Source: a virus. Taken from it: a DNA stretch of 29,340 nt. The stretch lies in IMG/VR virus record IMGVR_UViG_3300025086_000155, positions 1 through 29,340 of that record; one strand, 5' to 3'. The notes beneath the pieces are model-generated. The model was not told where the DNA came from, made no database searches, and saw only the letters and a list, made by a program, of their open reading frames with translations. The position numbers and the translations under genes were made by a program. Positions within the stretch are counted from its first letter, which is position 1. The number at the start of each line of letters is the position of its first letter. Of this stretch, positions 7,890 to 16,266 are shown one piece after another.

Positions 7890-8905
7890 TATTTAATCGG
7901 TACGCAGTTAGGTACTCTTTTACCATTCTTCATTTTAAAACCTATCATTTCGTATCCATCATAACAAGGTTTTTTTAATGATGCCTCTAACAGGTCGAGT
8001 TCTTTTAGTTTAGAACCTGCCCATCTTAATCCTGCTTTTCCACCCCATAACAAATAAGAAATAGTACCACAAGCCTTAGTATCGCCTTCATCGTAGTACT
8101 CCTCTGCTCTTGACAGGTAACTAAACATTCTTTTAATGGTTTCTACTGTTATGGCTTCGCCTTTAGCTAATTGTTGTGCTCTTACTTTACCAACCTGTGT
8201 AGCACATTTATTGTTTATCTTTTCGTTTAGTTCTATGCCTCGCTTTGCGTTGTTTTTTACACCATCAGGATAATCAGCATAGCTTTCAAATTCCTGCTCA
8301 TTATCAAACAGATTAGTAAGTTGGTCTAATATGTGTTGAGCTTCTTCATCGTCAATCTTGGCAAGTTCGTCTTTTATGGACTTGTCTTGTGGTTTCTCTA
8401 ACTTGTCCGCAAAGTAGCCTTCTATAGAAAACCCTTTTACCTTACCTGTTTTAACGTAGTCGTTCCAAACCTCATCGTTTAGCACTTTCATAGAAACCAT
8501 CCAAGTACCTATAGGCACATCTAAATCGTAATGCCTTGTTTTGTCTTTTTCGCCCTCTACTATCCAACTCTCTACCGCAGTTAGACCTGTAAGCGGCATA
8601 TTGTGTTCTAAGGTTGAATTGTTTTGGTTGCCTCTTATAAAAAACAGTTCACTTGCTTTTCTTACGGTATCTTTTGAAAAGTAGATATAATATTCTTCTT
8701 CTCCGCTTTTACGATAGATAGGCTTGTTAGGCACTAAAGCAGCACCCATTAAAATACGCTTTTCCTTATCTACCTCGGCAAGTTTAAACTCTTGTTTTTT
8801 TAACGCAATAAAATCTTCTTCTATTGCTGGACTTTCTACAACGCTTATAGCCTCAATTCCTGAAACGTCATCGTTTTCATCTATTACAAGTTCTACGATA
8901 TTCAT
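7889..8905 (-). CDS. XkdF-like prohead serine protease with extra C-terminal domain
   Basis: 338 aa. Residues 1-170 match the XkdF-type putative phage protease (S78 relative): ESPAIEEDF near 24-32, MGAALVPNKPIYR at 53-65, a candidate catalytic His at H101 (TLEHNMPLTG), and a candidate Ser at S160 in KVKGFSIEGYF. This enzyme would cleave scaffold and capsid termini during prohead maturation. Residues about 205-315 form a second domain (DYPDGVKNNAKRGIELNEKI, YLSRAEEYYDEGD, YLLWGGKAGLRW) known to me only from Bacteroidetes phage proteins. The C-terminal 25 residues contain two Cys (CYDGYEMIGFKMKNGKRVPN). The stop overlaps the next start (TAATG). Confidence 0.7.
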   Translation of the reverse strand: MNIVELVIDENDDVSGIEAISVVESPAIEEDFIALKKQEFKLAEVDKEKRILMGAALVPNKPIYRKSGEEEYYIYFSKDTVRKASELFFIRGNQNNSTLEHNMPLTGLTAVESWIVEGEKDKTRHYDLDVPIGTWMVSMKVLNDEVWNDYVKTGKVKGFSIEGYFADKLEKPQDKSIKDELAKIDDEEAQHILDQLTNLFDNEQEFESYADYPDGVKNNAKRGIELNEKINNKCATQVGKVRAQQLAKGEAITVETIKRMFSYLSRAEEYYDEGDTKACGTISYLLWGGKAGLRWAGSKLKELDLLEASLKKPCYDGYEMIGFKMKNGKRVPNCVPIK

Positions 8906-8936
8906 ATTATAACAATATTATTTATTGGTTTTTGTT

Positions 8937-10574
8937 TTATATTGACGCACTCTCAATAATGTTTCTGTCTAAACTTTGTGCAGTCGTTACATCATTACTT
9001 ACTACAAACGCTTTTACTGGCTGTTGTTCTTTTTCGCCTATGGTTTGTGCTAACTGACTTTCAGGTGCAGCACCTACTACATTAAAAGATGGGGGGGTAG
9101 GTCTTGATGGTGCGGCTGAACCTCCACCACCTCCGCCTCCTGCGCTACCTATTTTTGATTTTGCAGCGTTTACTGCTGAAGCTATAGTCATTGCAATTCC
9201 TGCTGCTTGTGTGGCAAATAATGCTATTAATGGCACGTTTGCAGGTGGTGGTGCTGAAGACGCTGCCTTCATAAACCCTTTTGCCCCATCCACACCTGAC
9301 TCTGCCGCCGCCGCAGTAATTCTTCCAATAGTAGCTTTTGCACTTAATATCTGTTCCTTTAAAATTAATCCTTGTTTTAATAGAAAAATGGCTTTAGCTA
9401 TTTTGCTTTCTGAACCTGCTGCTGCCGCCACAGCATCCATAGAATCATAAATGCCTTGCCTTTTTTGTTCTTCTAATTCAATTAATTTTTGAGCATTTTC
9501 AATGGCTTTTTCATCTTTTTCCTTTTCTAAATCCGCCCTCTCCCTTTCAAGAGATATTTTATTTATTAGTTGCTCACTTCTAAAGCCTTCTATTTGTGCA
9601 AGTATTCCCTCTTTCTCTGCTTTTGCGTCAAGTAGTGCTATTTGGTTTTCGTCGTTATTGTTTTTGTCAAATTGTGCTTGTGCTGCTTCTATAACTGCAT
9701 CCGCATTAGCTAACATTAACCTTTCCTGTTCTTCTAAAACATCTGCAAGTTTACTGTTTGCCTCTACTCTTTCTGCAATAGTTTTTGTTTCGTCATCCCT
9801 AATCTGCCTTAGCTTTTCCGCTTCTCTATCTTTCTGTTCTAAGATTATTCTGTTTTGTGCTATACCTATTTCTGCCGCTCTGTTTAGTTCTACAGTTTCT
9901 TGTGCAGCTTTTAACGTGCTTTTGCCATACTCAGTAATTCCCTTTATTACAGAAGGCGCAACCTCTACAATCTTATCAAAAGTGTCTGGTACTCCAGTCA
10001 TAACATCTACCGCTTCCTTACCTGCGTTTTTTACCGCATCTAATGCACCTGTAAAATCCCCCTCAATAACTTTTTTAACTGCACTTGCCAAAAATCCCAA
10101 GGTGTCTAATAGACTATTAAACCTTTCTGTAATGTTATTATAAATAGCATTTCCAAAATCATATAAGGACTGGACTGGGTCATTAAAAATACTTTTAAAA
10201 TATCCTACAACAGTTCCTATATTAGCATTAAGAAAACTAAACAGGTCATTAAAGGCTAAACTTAAAGCCTCCATCCCTGTATTAAATATATCTACTATTT
10301 GTTGGTTTTGCCCAAACGTTTCCTTTAGCACATCAAAAGCCTTAACAACTAAATAAACTATTCCTGTTGTTTTGCCTATGTTTTTTATTGCAACACCAAA
10401 ACTTTTAAAACCTTTAGATGACTTGTCTGTGCTTTTCTTTAAGTCATCAATACTGCCCTGTAAGTTGTTTATTTCCTTGTCTTGTTGATTAACAATTTTT
10501 CCTAATTCAGATGCGTTCTTTGCAGCCTCCTTATACTTTAGTTCAAATTCAACACCTACTTTTTTGTATGCCAT
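8937..10574 (-). CDS. Tail tape-measure protein
   Basis: 545 aa. It is dominated by coiled coil (about 15-60 and 225-380, with long runs of Glu/Lys/Arg/Ala) and by hydrophobic helices in the middle (about 65-180). A Gly-rich linker (about 470-480) follows, then a conserved-looking tail with APESQLAQTIGEKEQQPVKA and FVVSNDVTTAQSLDRN. Long coiled coil, central hydrophobic segments and position between tail genes identify a tape measure that sets tail length and scaffolds tube polymerisation. The large open frame on the opposite strand (9502-10143) is a shadow of this sequence. Confidence 0.8.
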   Translation of the reverse strand: MAYKKVGVEFELKYKEAAKNASELGKIVNQQDKEINNLQGSIDDLKKSTDKSSKGFKSFGVAIKNIGKTTGIVYLVVKAFDVLKETFGQNQQIVDIFNTGMEALSLAFNDLFSFLNANIGTVVGYFKSIFNDPVQSLYDFGNAIYNNITERFNSLLDTLGFLASAVKKVIEGDFTGALDAVKNAGKEAVDVMTGVPDTFDKIVEVAPSVIKGITEYGKSTLKAAQETVELNRAAEIGIAQNRIILEQKDREAEKLRQIRDDETKTIAERVEANSKLADVLEEQERLMLANADAVIEAAQAQFDKNNNDENQIALLDAKAEKEGILAQIEGFRSEQLINKISLERERADLEKEKDEKAIENAQKLIELEEQKRQGIYDSMDAVAAAAGSESKIAKAIFLLKQGLILKEQILSAKATIGRITAAAAESGVDGAKGFMKAASSAPPPANVPLIALFATQAAGIAMTIASAVNAAKSKIGSAGGGGGGGSAAPSRPTPPSFNVVGAAPESQLAQTIGEKEQQPVKAFVVSNDVTTAQSLDRNIIESASI

Positions 10575-10711
10575 AACTCTGTCTTAAATATGTTGTATGC
10601 CTCTCTTACACTTTCAGGATATTTGTTTTTGCCTAATGCTATGGCAGTATATTGTCCTGATGTTTTGTTTTGTTTAGCTATTTCTAATAAGTTTAATATA
10701 TTTTCTATCAT
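10556..10711 (-). CDS. Small ORF between tail protein and tape measure (51 aa)
   Basis: Opens at ATG 10711, overlapping the preceding stop (ATGA), and closes at 10556, overlapping the tape-measure start by 19 bases. The peptide begins MIENILNLLEIAKQNKTSGQ and contains an acidic/amphipathic helix. It fills a gap that would otherwise be the only sizeable hole in the tail operon. Function unknown. Its position just ahead of the tape measure would suit a small assembly factor. Confidence 0.55.
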   Translation of the reverse strand: MIENILNLLEIAKQNKTSGQYTAIALGKNKYPESVREAYNIFKTELWHTKK

Positions 10712-12849
10712 ACTGTACCCTCCCAATCTACTGTTACGTTTGTGCTATCTACGGTTAAAAATCTTTTGTCTACTGTGTCAGCAAAATACTTGTCTTGGTT
10801 TTCTATTACAAAGTCGCTCACCTCGTTTATGAGTTCTAAGTCGCTTAAACCAGTTGCAAGGTTTGTGGTTATTTCGTTTATTTTATAAATCTTATCGAAT
10901 ATTATTAGTCTATCTGCTAATGAAAGGTTTAGTAATATCCTAAGTGGTAGGTATGCTTTAAATTTACTTAGCCTACGCTTTTGGTCAAATGTATCCCCTA
11001 TGTAATTACTGTAGTAAGTTTCAAATAGTGTGCTTTTAAATACTGTACCTGCATATTCATTAAACTCAGCCTTAAAGTTTATGTTTTGACTGTCTGTAAT
11101 ATCTACACTATTGGATGGTATGTAGTAATCTGTTATACCAACCCTATTAGACGATGTCTTTACTACACCTATTTGTGTACCACTTGTTATTTTCTTTGCA
11201 TAAAATATTAATGGTTTTCCTAGATACGTTTCTTGTTTTATATCTACTGACCAACCCCATTGTGCATCTGTTACGCTGCCATCATTATCTCTTAGTCTTT
11301 CAAACTTATGATGTTCAAAAGGCAATCTTAACTCAAATTTATCCCCCTCTGTATTGTAGACATCTTCGTAGTTTTCAGTACCCCACTCAACGTTGAATAG
11401 CTCCTTGTGGCTTTCGCTCAAGAAACTTTCCGTACCCTCATACCCAAATACAATACGCCTATATGGCATTAGTGCATCTACTGTAGAAGCGTTTGTATCT
11501 AAAAACTTTGTTATGTCAAAGCTATTTTTGCTTTGTTCATAAAACTCATCTAATGGCTTTACTTGTATAATACCATTTCTGTCTTGAAATGCAGTTAGAT
11601 TAAACATTTTAAACAACCCTGTAATAAAGCTTAGTATTTTCATATCAGGCAACTGCAAGGCTGCATTAAAATCTGAAACAGTTTCTACTTTTGCCCTCCC
11701 CTGTAACTCTATTGTTTTGTTGTCAGACCCTGCTAATATTTTAACCCATTCGTTTAGTGTAATTTCTAACTGAAATTCTGCTGCCGATTCGCTTTCAAAA
11801 TATATTCTATATGTGCCTGATGGATACTCAGCATCTTTGCTGCCACTACCTAATCTTTGTTCACCGTTTACACCGTCAAGTCTTTCGTATTCTTCTCCGT
11901 CTTTGTTTATTATTACGTTGTAGTTTTGTGCTTGGGTAATAACCTTAATATCATATCTTAGCCTAACATTATTAGGGTTTTTTGGTTGTCTAAAGAAAAA
12001 GCTTTCTGATGTAAACCTACCTGCCCAAGTAAATCTGTTATCGCTTGAACCAGACACACAACATAGCGTAGTCTTTGCTCTAATTTTATCGTCATCTAAT
12101 ACGCCTCCCTCTTTCCTATGTAACCACAAATACAAATTGTAAAACGTAGGATTGTCTTTGTTGAAGAAATCACCACTAAACTTTAATCCGTATTTATCCT
12201 CTATTGCTTTTATTAAAGCATATATTCTAATAGCAGGTTTTAATTGTTCATACTTTACACCCTGTATAGTTCCTGCATCATAGGCTACGTTTCCGCTTTG
12301 GGCAACAGGAAGTGTTGAATCGTAATACAACCTTTGTGTGTGTGTAATCAATGGCACTATTAATGCATCAGTATATGAAACACCATTTACAGTTACGTCT
12401 AAACCATCCTGCATATAGGTTATCACGTTGTCAGAGTTGTAAGTAAACTCCATACCATAGATATTGTCTAATGCAGATAGCTTACTTTCTCCTAATAAGT
12501 CTTTAAGGTTTACGGTATCGCCTATAAATGTTAATCTATAAGTATGTGCCTTTGCCTGTTTAAGACTTACCCCTTCTAACCTTATTTTACCCTTTTTAAA
12601 AAACTGATGGTTTAAATATAGTTCAGCAGATTTTTTAGTGCCTGATACATATCCTGTAACATCAAAATTGTAAAAGTGTTTAAATAGCTTATTGTTTTCT
12701 TTACTTGCAGGTACGTTAAAGGTTTTAGTAAAGTCTGTAAATATCTTACTAATGTCTTTTACGTTTTGTAGTGTTTGGGTTAAGCTGACGCTTTCATCCT
12801 TAAACAATTCAACCTCTGTACCCTCTATGTAAAGTTGTAGGTTTAGCAT
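10708..12849 (-). CDS. Large tail structural protein (713 aa), distal tail/baseplate candidate
   Basis: 713 aa, with no transmembrane segment. The N-terminus (MLNLQLYIEGTEVELFKDES and KIFTDFTKTFNVPASKENN) is characteristic of a large virion protein that I recognise from siphophages of Flavobacteriia and Bacteroides, usually next to the tape measure. The body is beta-rich and contains several Cys near residues 265-270. No enzyme motif is visible. By size and place it is the best candidate for the distal tail or tail-hub component. It is coupled to its neighbours on both sides by one- or four-base overlaps. Confidence 0.65.
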   Translation of the reverse strand: MLNLQLYIEGTEVELFKDESVSLTQTLQNVKDISKIFTDFTKTFNVPASKENNKLFKHFYNFDVTGYVSGTKKSAELYLNHQFFKKGKIRLEGVSLKQAKAHTYRLTFIGDTVNLKDLLGESKLSALDNIYGMEFTYNSDNVITYMQDGLDVTVNGVSYTDALIVPLITHTQRLYYDSTLPVAQSGNVAYDAGTIQGVKYEQLKPAIRIYALIKAIEDKYGLKFSGDFFNKDNPTFYNLYLWLHRKEGGVLDDDKIRAKTTLCCVSGSSDNRFTWAGRFTSESFFFRQPKNPNNVRLRYDIKVITQAQNYNVIINKDGEEYERLDGVNGEQRLGSGSKDAEYPSGTYRIYFESESAAEFQLEITLNEWVKILAGSDNKTIELQGRAKVETVSDFNAALQLPDMKILSFITGLFKMFNLTAFQDRNGIIQVKPLDEFYEQSKNSFDITKFLDTNASTVDALMPYRRIVFGYEGTESFLSESHKELFNVEWGTENYEDVYNTEGDKFELRLPFEHHKFERLRDNDGSVTDAQWGWSVDIKQETYLGKPLIFYAKKITSGTQIGVVKTSSNRVGITDYYIPSNSVDITDSQNINFKAEFNEYAGTVFKSTLFETYYSNYIGDTFDQKRRLSKFKAYLPLRILLNLSLADRLIIFDKIYKINEITTNLATGLSDLELINEVSDFVIENQDKYFADTVDKRFLTVDSTNVTVDWEGTV

Positions 12850-13838
12850 TATTTGATGTTGTTTATTTTGCTAAATGCAAATTCAAAATCTAATGTGTGG
12901 TTTATTAGTTTGTCATTTAGTGATGTCTTATAGGTGTGGTTTTTTGTTCTTACAATTACTGGTAACGTTCTACCCTCCCATCTAATCCAAACGTTTTCAC
13001 TTAGAAGTAGTTCTTCTATCGCAAAGTTAAAGTCCTCGTTTACGAATCCTGAATTTAAACTAACCTTTTTAGTAGCACTTACACTATATCTTTCTTGCTG
13101 ACCTTTATAGGTTGCGTATGTTACGTTAGCTAAATCTATAATGTTTGCCTTATACAGTTCATCTTTTACATTCATACTTTCAACAGACTTTTTAAAGAAA
13201 TACATATCCTGATACGCACCGTACTTATTAGCAAACGTAACCTTGTAGGGTGTAAACTTGGGTTCGCATACGTTGTTTACCGTTACCGTTTTAAGTAAGG
13301 TTGTATCGTCTGTATCGTAAACCTGTACCGTGTTACTATCGGCAGGGATTGTAATGTATTGTATTTTCTGATTTGAGTTTCCGTTGTCTGTTATTTGTGT
13401 GTCTACACTATCTATTGTAACCTTACCAACTCCCTCTGCAAGTATTGGCAATCTACCTGCGGTGTTTTCAGGCAAGTAAATGGTTGTGTTACTCGTTAGT
13501 AGATTGTCAGATAGTTGAGGGTTTATACCATCTTCAAAATAACCATAACCATCCATAGCTAAGTAATGGCTTGTAACAGGACTACCAGTTGCAAATTCCT
13601 CCCCATCTGCATCGTATAACCTTGTAACAGCAGTTACCCACTTTGTTCTACTTAGATAATCGTCATTAAAAGTAAGGTCTATGTAATCTCTTACAAGTTC
13701 GCTAATTTCAAATACCACATTGTCTTGGCTTGATATTCTTGTCTTTGAGAGTTCATATCTTAGGTCAGAAGTAGCATAGCTTCCTGATGTACCATCGTAG
13801 ATATATAACTCTAACTCTGCTCTATCTAATACTGGCAT
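12849..13838 (-). CDS. Tail structural protein (329 aa)
   Basis: 329 aa. It begins MPVLDRAELELYIYDGTSGS, then ISELVRDYIDLTF and a beta-rich body with YKVTFANKYGAYQDMYFFKK, WIRWEGRTLPVIVRTKNHTY and a C-terminal LDFEFAFSKIN. The pattern matches a virion protein often found upstream of the 713-aa type in Bacteroidetes phages. In relatives I recall, the family often has an extra N-terminal RSPFF peptide. Here that peptide lies in a separate 16-codon ORF just upstream, in another frame. A role in the distal tail is inferred from position. Confidence 0.6.
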   Translation of the reverse strand: MPVLDRAELELYIYDGTSGSYATSDLRYELSKTRISSQDNVVFEISELVRDYIDLTFNDDYLSRTKWVTAVTRLYDADGEEFATGSPVTSHYLAMDGYGYFEDGINPQLSDNLLTSNTTIYLPENTAGRLPILAEGVGKVTIDSVDTQITDNGNSNQKIQYITIPADSNTVQVYDTDDTTLLKTVTVNNVCEPKFTPYKVTFANKYGAYQDMYFFKKSVESMNVKDELYKANIIDLANVTYATYKGQQERYSVSATKKVSLNSGFVNEDFNFAIEELLLSENVWIRWEGRTLPVIVRTKNHTYKTSLNDKLINHTLDFEFAFSKINNIK

Positions 13839-13840
13839 AA

Positions 13841-13891
13841 TTAGTTGCTGTTAAATTGTATAAAAAACGGACTTCTTGTATTTATTCTCAT
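13841..13891 (-). CDS. 16-codon mini-ORF with RSPFF motif (possible detached N-terminus)
   Basis: Encodes MRINTRSPFFIQFNSN between ATG 13891 and TAA 13841, two bases before the start of the 329-aa tail protein. The R-S-P-F-F-I core is the same as in the N-terminus of the 183-aa protein just upstream (MIKSRSPFFIEH). It could be the N-terminal peptide of the 329-aa protein separated by an indel (natural or a sequencing error), or a leader peptide coupling translation. Confidence 0.4.
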   Translation of the reverse strand: MRINTRSPFFIQFNSN

Positions 13892-13892
13892 A

Positions 13893-14444
13893 TTAACTTA
13901 ATGTATCTGTTGTGCAACCTTGCACTAAATCAAAATACGTAACATCTGACCCTACTACCGTAGGAAAACCAAAGGTCGTAGAATCTACTGGTGCCACACA
14001 TATATCCACCGTACTACTTGCTGCCAAGTAATGCGTAATTTGCTGACCGCCATCAAAAGCAATGTAGCTTATTAATGCGGTTTCTGTTGTACTGTTGTTT
14101 GTTACTCTATAATTCTTTTGATGTGCAGCAGCTACTGTTGCAGGTTGAGTTGCCTGTACCACACAATAGATTTCATTGCTTGTATCTGAGGGGGGTCTAT
14201 GTGTTGTAGCATTATATGTTATTAGCACTTGTACGTTTCTTACAGTATCCACGCTGACAGTTCCAAAGCTACTTGGCTCTAAACTATGTAGTGTGCCTAC
14301 ACTTACCGTTGGGTTTGTAATAGTACCATTTGCTGCAATAGACAATCCTGTAATTAACGTATCTTCACAAGTAAACCTTGGTAATACCGCAGGTGCGGCA
14401 GGTTCTTGGTGTTCTATAAAGAATGGACTTCTTGATTTAATCAT
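13893..14444 (-). CDS. Virion protein with one copy of the Cys-paired repeat module
   Basis: 183 aa. The start MIKSRSPFFIEHQEPAAPAV is followed by a module (about 24-99) with C26, GTITNPTVSVGTL, PSSFGTVSVDT and C94 plus VQATQ. This is the same plan as the four modules of the 522-aa protein at 6321-7889. A C-terminal domain of about 80 residues follows, rich in Thr/Val/Ser. The start overlaps the previous stop (ATGA). Probably a tail-surface protein. The shared module suggests that head and tail surfaces carry related Ig-like domains. Confidence 0.55.
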   Translation of the reverse strand: MIKSRSPFFIEHQEPAAPAVLPRFTCEDTLITGLSIAANGTITNPTVSVGTLHSLEPSSFGTVSVDTVRNVQVLITYNATTHRPPSDTSNEIYCVVQATQPATVAAAHQKNYRVTNNSTTETALISYIAFDGGQQITHYLAASSTVDICVAPVDSTTFGFPTVVGSDVTYFDLVQGCTTDTLS

Positions 14445-14983
14445 TTTTTTAATGCTATGAAATCTTCAATATCTAATGCAAACTTTTCTATTAGTTCGTC
14501 TGGTAGTTTTAGCACATTTGTTTCAAACGGTTTAGTAAAAAAGAAACTTGCCCTTAACCCCTTTTCGTATATACTTTTAGCCAACAAATATCTTAAACTC
14601 TTTCTGCCAATAAACCTACCCTGCTCATCCCTTGTTCCCTTAATAGACTTTTTAACCATCCACTTATCTAAGGATTGTGGAGGTATGCTTTTAAATCTGC
14701 CTGAATACTTAAAAGGACTGTTCTTGCTTTTAGAGTACGTTGATTTACTTCCCCTTACACCTAAGTCTTGGAATGCACCATAGTCTGCCATATAAAACTG
14801 CACCTTAAAGTCGTTTGCGGTTACGTCTAATTCATACCCTAAGCTACCCTCTAAGTCACCACTTGATGAACCAGTAATAAACTTATTATTACGATGCCTT
14901 CTAAGGTTACCTTTTGATTGTTTTATAATACTTTTAGCAAATGCCTCTAAGGCTTGTTTTGTTTGTGCAAAGGTCATTAGCAA
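14441..14983 (-). CDS. HK97 gp10-like / minor structural protein (180 aa)
   Basis: 180 aa, basic. Features include a helical N-terminus, a strand segment with QFYMADYGAFQDLGVRGSKS, a Ser/Lys-rich loop with FKYSGRFKSIPPQSLDKWMV, and an amphipathic C-terminal helix (KPFETNVLKLPDELIEKFAL). The compact alpha/beta plan with a glycine turn after YGAFQDLG and the location next to a tail-terminator-like gene fit the gp10/tail-completion family. No direct motif proves it. Confidence 0.5.
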   Translation of the reverse strand: MLMTFAQTKQALEAFAKSIIKQSKGNLRRHRNNKFITGSSSGDLEGSLGYELDVTANDFKVQFYMADYGAFQDLGVRGSKSTYSKSKNSPFKYSGRFKSIPPQSLDKWMVKKSIKGTRDEQGRFIGRKSLRYLLAKSIYEKGLRASFFFTKPFETNVLKLPDELIEKFALDIEDFIALKK

Positions 14984-15432
14984 ACTGTCATATCATTAAC
15001 TGCCATAACGCTGAACGTTGCAGTCCAACCTGCTAACTTATTTTCAAACCTATCTATAAAAGGTTCACAAGTAACATCTTCCTGTACTTGGTATTTGTCT
15101 GTGTAGCTATCCCCTCTTTGTAGTTCGTTTATTACCCTTGTAAGTAATGCAAGTTGTGTGTTTAATACGTCCTGTTCGTTATCGTTTCCTACAAAGGTAT
15201 CTGTAACCTCATCATTAGATATATCTACTATGTCCATTGCAAGAATTGAAATACTAAAAGTTGTGGTCTTAGTACCTACTACTGCATTGTTTACTATAAT
15301 GTGCGACAAAGGGAATATGCTTTGCTTGTCTAAATCTACATCGTCAATGCTTCCATAGGTAACTGTATTTACAAATGGCTCTGCATTTAAGAGCGTCTTT
15401 AGTTTGTCTGTTACTTGGTAAAATCCTTTCAT
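14977..15432 (-). CDS. Tail terminator-like protein (151 aa)
   Basis: 151 aa. It starts MKGFYQVTDKLKTLLNAEPF, followed by NTVTYGSIDDVDLDKQSIFP and a long loop, then TRVINELQRGD and a C-terminal strand WTATFSVMAVND. An alpha/beta domain of this size, between gp10-like and chaperone genes, fits a tail terminator (cap of the tail tube). Its start overlaps the frameshifted chaperone stop by ATGA (15429-15432). Confidence 0.5.
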   Translation of the reverse strand: MKGFYQVTDKLKTLLNAEPFVNTVTYGSIDDVDLDKQSIFPLSHIIVNNAVVGTKTTTFSISILAMDIVDISNDEVTDTFVGNDNEQDVLNTQLALLTRVINELQRGDSYTDKYQVQEDVTCEPFIDRFENKLAGWTATFSVMAVNDMTVC

Positions 15433-15683
15433 CGTTTCTTAATTAAACTCTTTTCTAATTCTATCTTTTCTTTTTCAAAAGCCAAATACATAAATGACTT
15501 GTGCATATTTAGTTTTGTGATATTGTCAAATTTGGTAACATCCCCTTTAGCCAGTCCATAGACTGATTGATACCAACCCCACTTTCTTCCAAAGCTTGAC
15601 GTTGCTGAGTAGTCAGCTTCCCCTCCATCTCCTTCGCTAAATATTTCAGGGTAGTTTGTAACAACTCGCTGCTTAAATCCCAA
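15429..15683 (-). CDS. Frameshift (T-like) part of tail assembly chaperone
   Basis: An 84-codon frame lying -1 to the 220-aa chaperone ORF and overlapping it. It has no ATG: its first possible start is a TTG inside the T9 run, and an in-frame stop TAG sits 15 bases upstream. Independent initiation is therefore very unlikely. It contains SFGRKWGWYQSVYGLAKGDV and HKSFMYLAFEKEKIELEKSL, features I associate with the second chaperone ORF of Bacteroidetes siphophages. It is expressed, I infer, as the C-terminus of a 247-residue fusion, analogous to lambda gpGT. Confidence 0.75.
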   Translation of the reverse strand: MGFKQRVVTNYPEIFSEGDGGEADYSATSSFGRKWGWYQSVYGLAKGDVTKFDNITKLNMHKSFMYLAFEKEKIELEKSLIKKR

Positions 15684-16171
15684 AAAAAAACAAGGCTACC
15701 CATAACTACATCTAATGGCATATCCTTGAACTTCTCGGTGTCCTCCTTTGCGGTGTATTCTTCTATTTGGTACCTATCACCTTTTTGTAAAGTAACTGGT
15801 CTGTAAAGTACCGCCATAGCCTTGTGCATTGTTTCCCAATCTGAGATATTGTTATCAAGGTCTATGTACTCGCCTAATGTAATGTCATCTAATTTTGGAA
15901 TAAAACCATACTCAATACCTTTTAGTTTAAAGGTTTGTACTAGTTCTGTCTTTGTGTTAAAGATGTTGTTTAGGTCAGATACTATGCTATTGACGTATTG
16001 GTATTTAATTCTTGCAATGTCCTTTAAATCAAGTCTACAAAATATCTCAACCATCTTATGTAGTAAGAAACTACTGTTTTGGTTTTCTTCTATGTTTAGC
16101 TTTTCAAATTTCTGATACTGTTCTAAAGTTATATCAGATAGCTTTTCAGGTATGTATATATCTATTTTCAT
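15509..16171 (-). CDS. Tail assembly chaperone (G-like), zero-frame product
   Basis: 220 aa, acidic and helical, starting MKIDIYIPEKLSDITLEQYQ with KFEKLNIEEN, and LDDITLGEYIDLDNNISDWE near 94-113. Residues 161-163 (V-F-F) are encoded over a T9 run where a -1 slip gives the fusion to the 84-codon frame. Chaperones of this type coat the tape measure during tail assembly. The long form is made at low level. No other gene intervenes between it and the frameshift partner. Unusually, it is not next to the tape-measure gene. Confidence 0.7.
   Translation of the reverse strand: MKIDIYIPEKLSDITLEQYQKFEKLNIEENQNSSFLLHKMVEIFCRLDLKDIARIKYQYVNSIVSDLNNIFNTKTELVQTFKLKGIEYGFIPKLDDITLGEYIDLDNNISDWETMHKAMAVLYRPVTLQKGDRYQIEEYTAKEDTEKFKDMPLDVVMGSLVFFWDLSSELLQTTLKYLAKEMEGKLTTQQRQALEESGVGINQSMDWLKGMLPNLTISQN
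15682..15690 (-). promoter_or_regulatory. Slippery T9 run for programmed -1 frameshift
   Basis: Nine T on the minus strand, read in zero frame as GTT TTT TTT TGG (codons 161-164 of the chaperone). The heptamer T TTT TTT allows both tRNAs to slip back by one and re-pair perfectly, so reading continues as TTG GGA TTT into the 84-codon frame. I did not identify a clear downstream pseudoknot by eye. Confidence 0.75.
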
Positions 16172-16211
16172 AATCGTATATTAATACAATAAAAATACGA
16201 CAAATATGTAT

Positions 16212-16239
16212 AAAAGAAAAGAGGGCATCCCTGCCCCCT
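16212..16239 (-). terminator. Terminator-like hairpin upstream of the tail chaperone gene
   Basis: On the minus strand AGGGGGC (16239-16233) pairs with GCCCTCT (16226-16220), one G-T wobble, six-base loop, followed by TTTTCTTTT. It lies between the 79-aa ORF (stop 16267) and the virion operon (start 16171), which suggests a transcription boundary before the tail genes. Confidence 0.75.
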
Positions 16240-16266
16240 AATCCAACTAATCAACCAAATGAAAAC

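Noticed and set aside
9502-10143. 213-codon open frame on the plus strand
   Set aside because: It is antisense to the tape-measure coiled coil and is a Ser/Ala-rich shadow. No plus-strand promoter or neighbour supports it.
15429-15683. Separate initiation of the 84-codon frame at TTG
   Set aside because: The TTG lies inside the T9 run with no ribosome-binding site and an upstream stop 15 bases away. Frameshifting explains it better.
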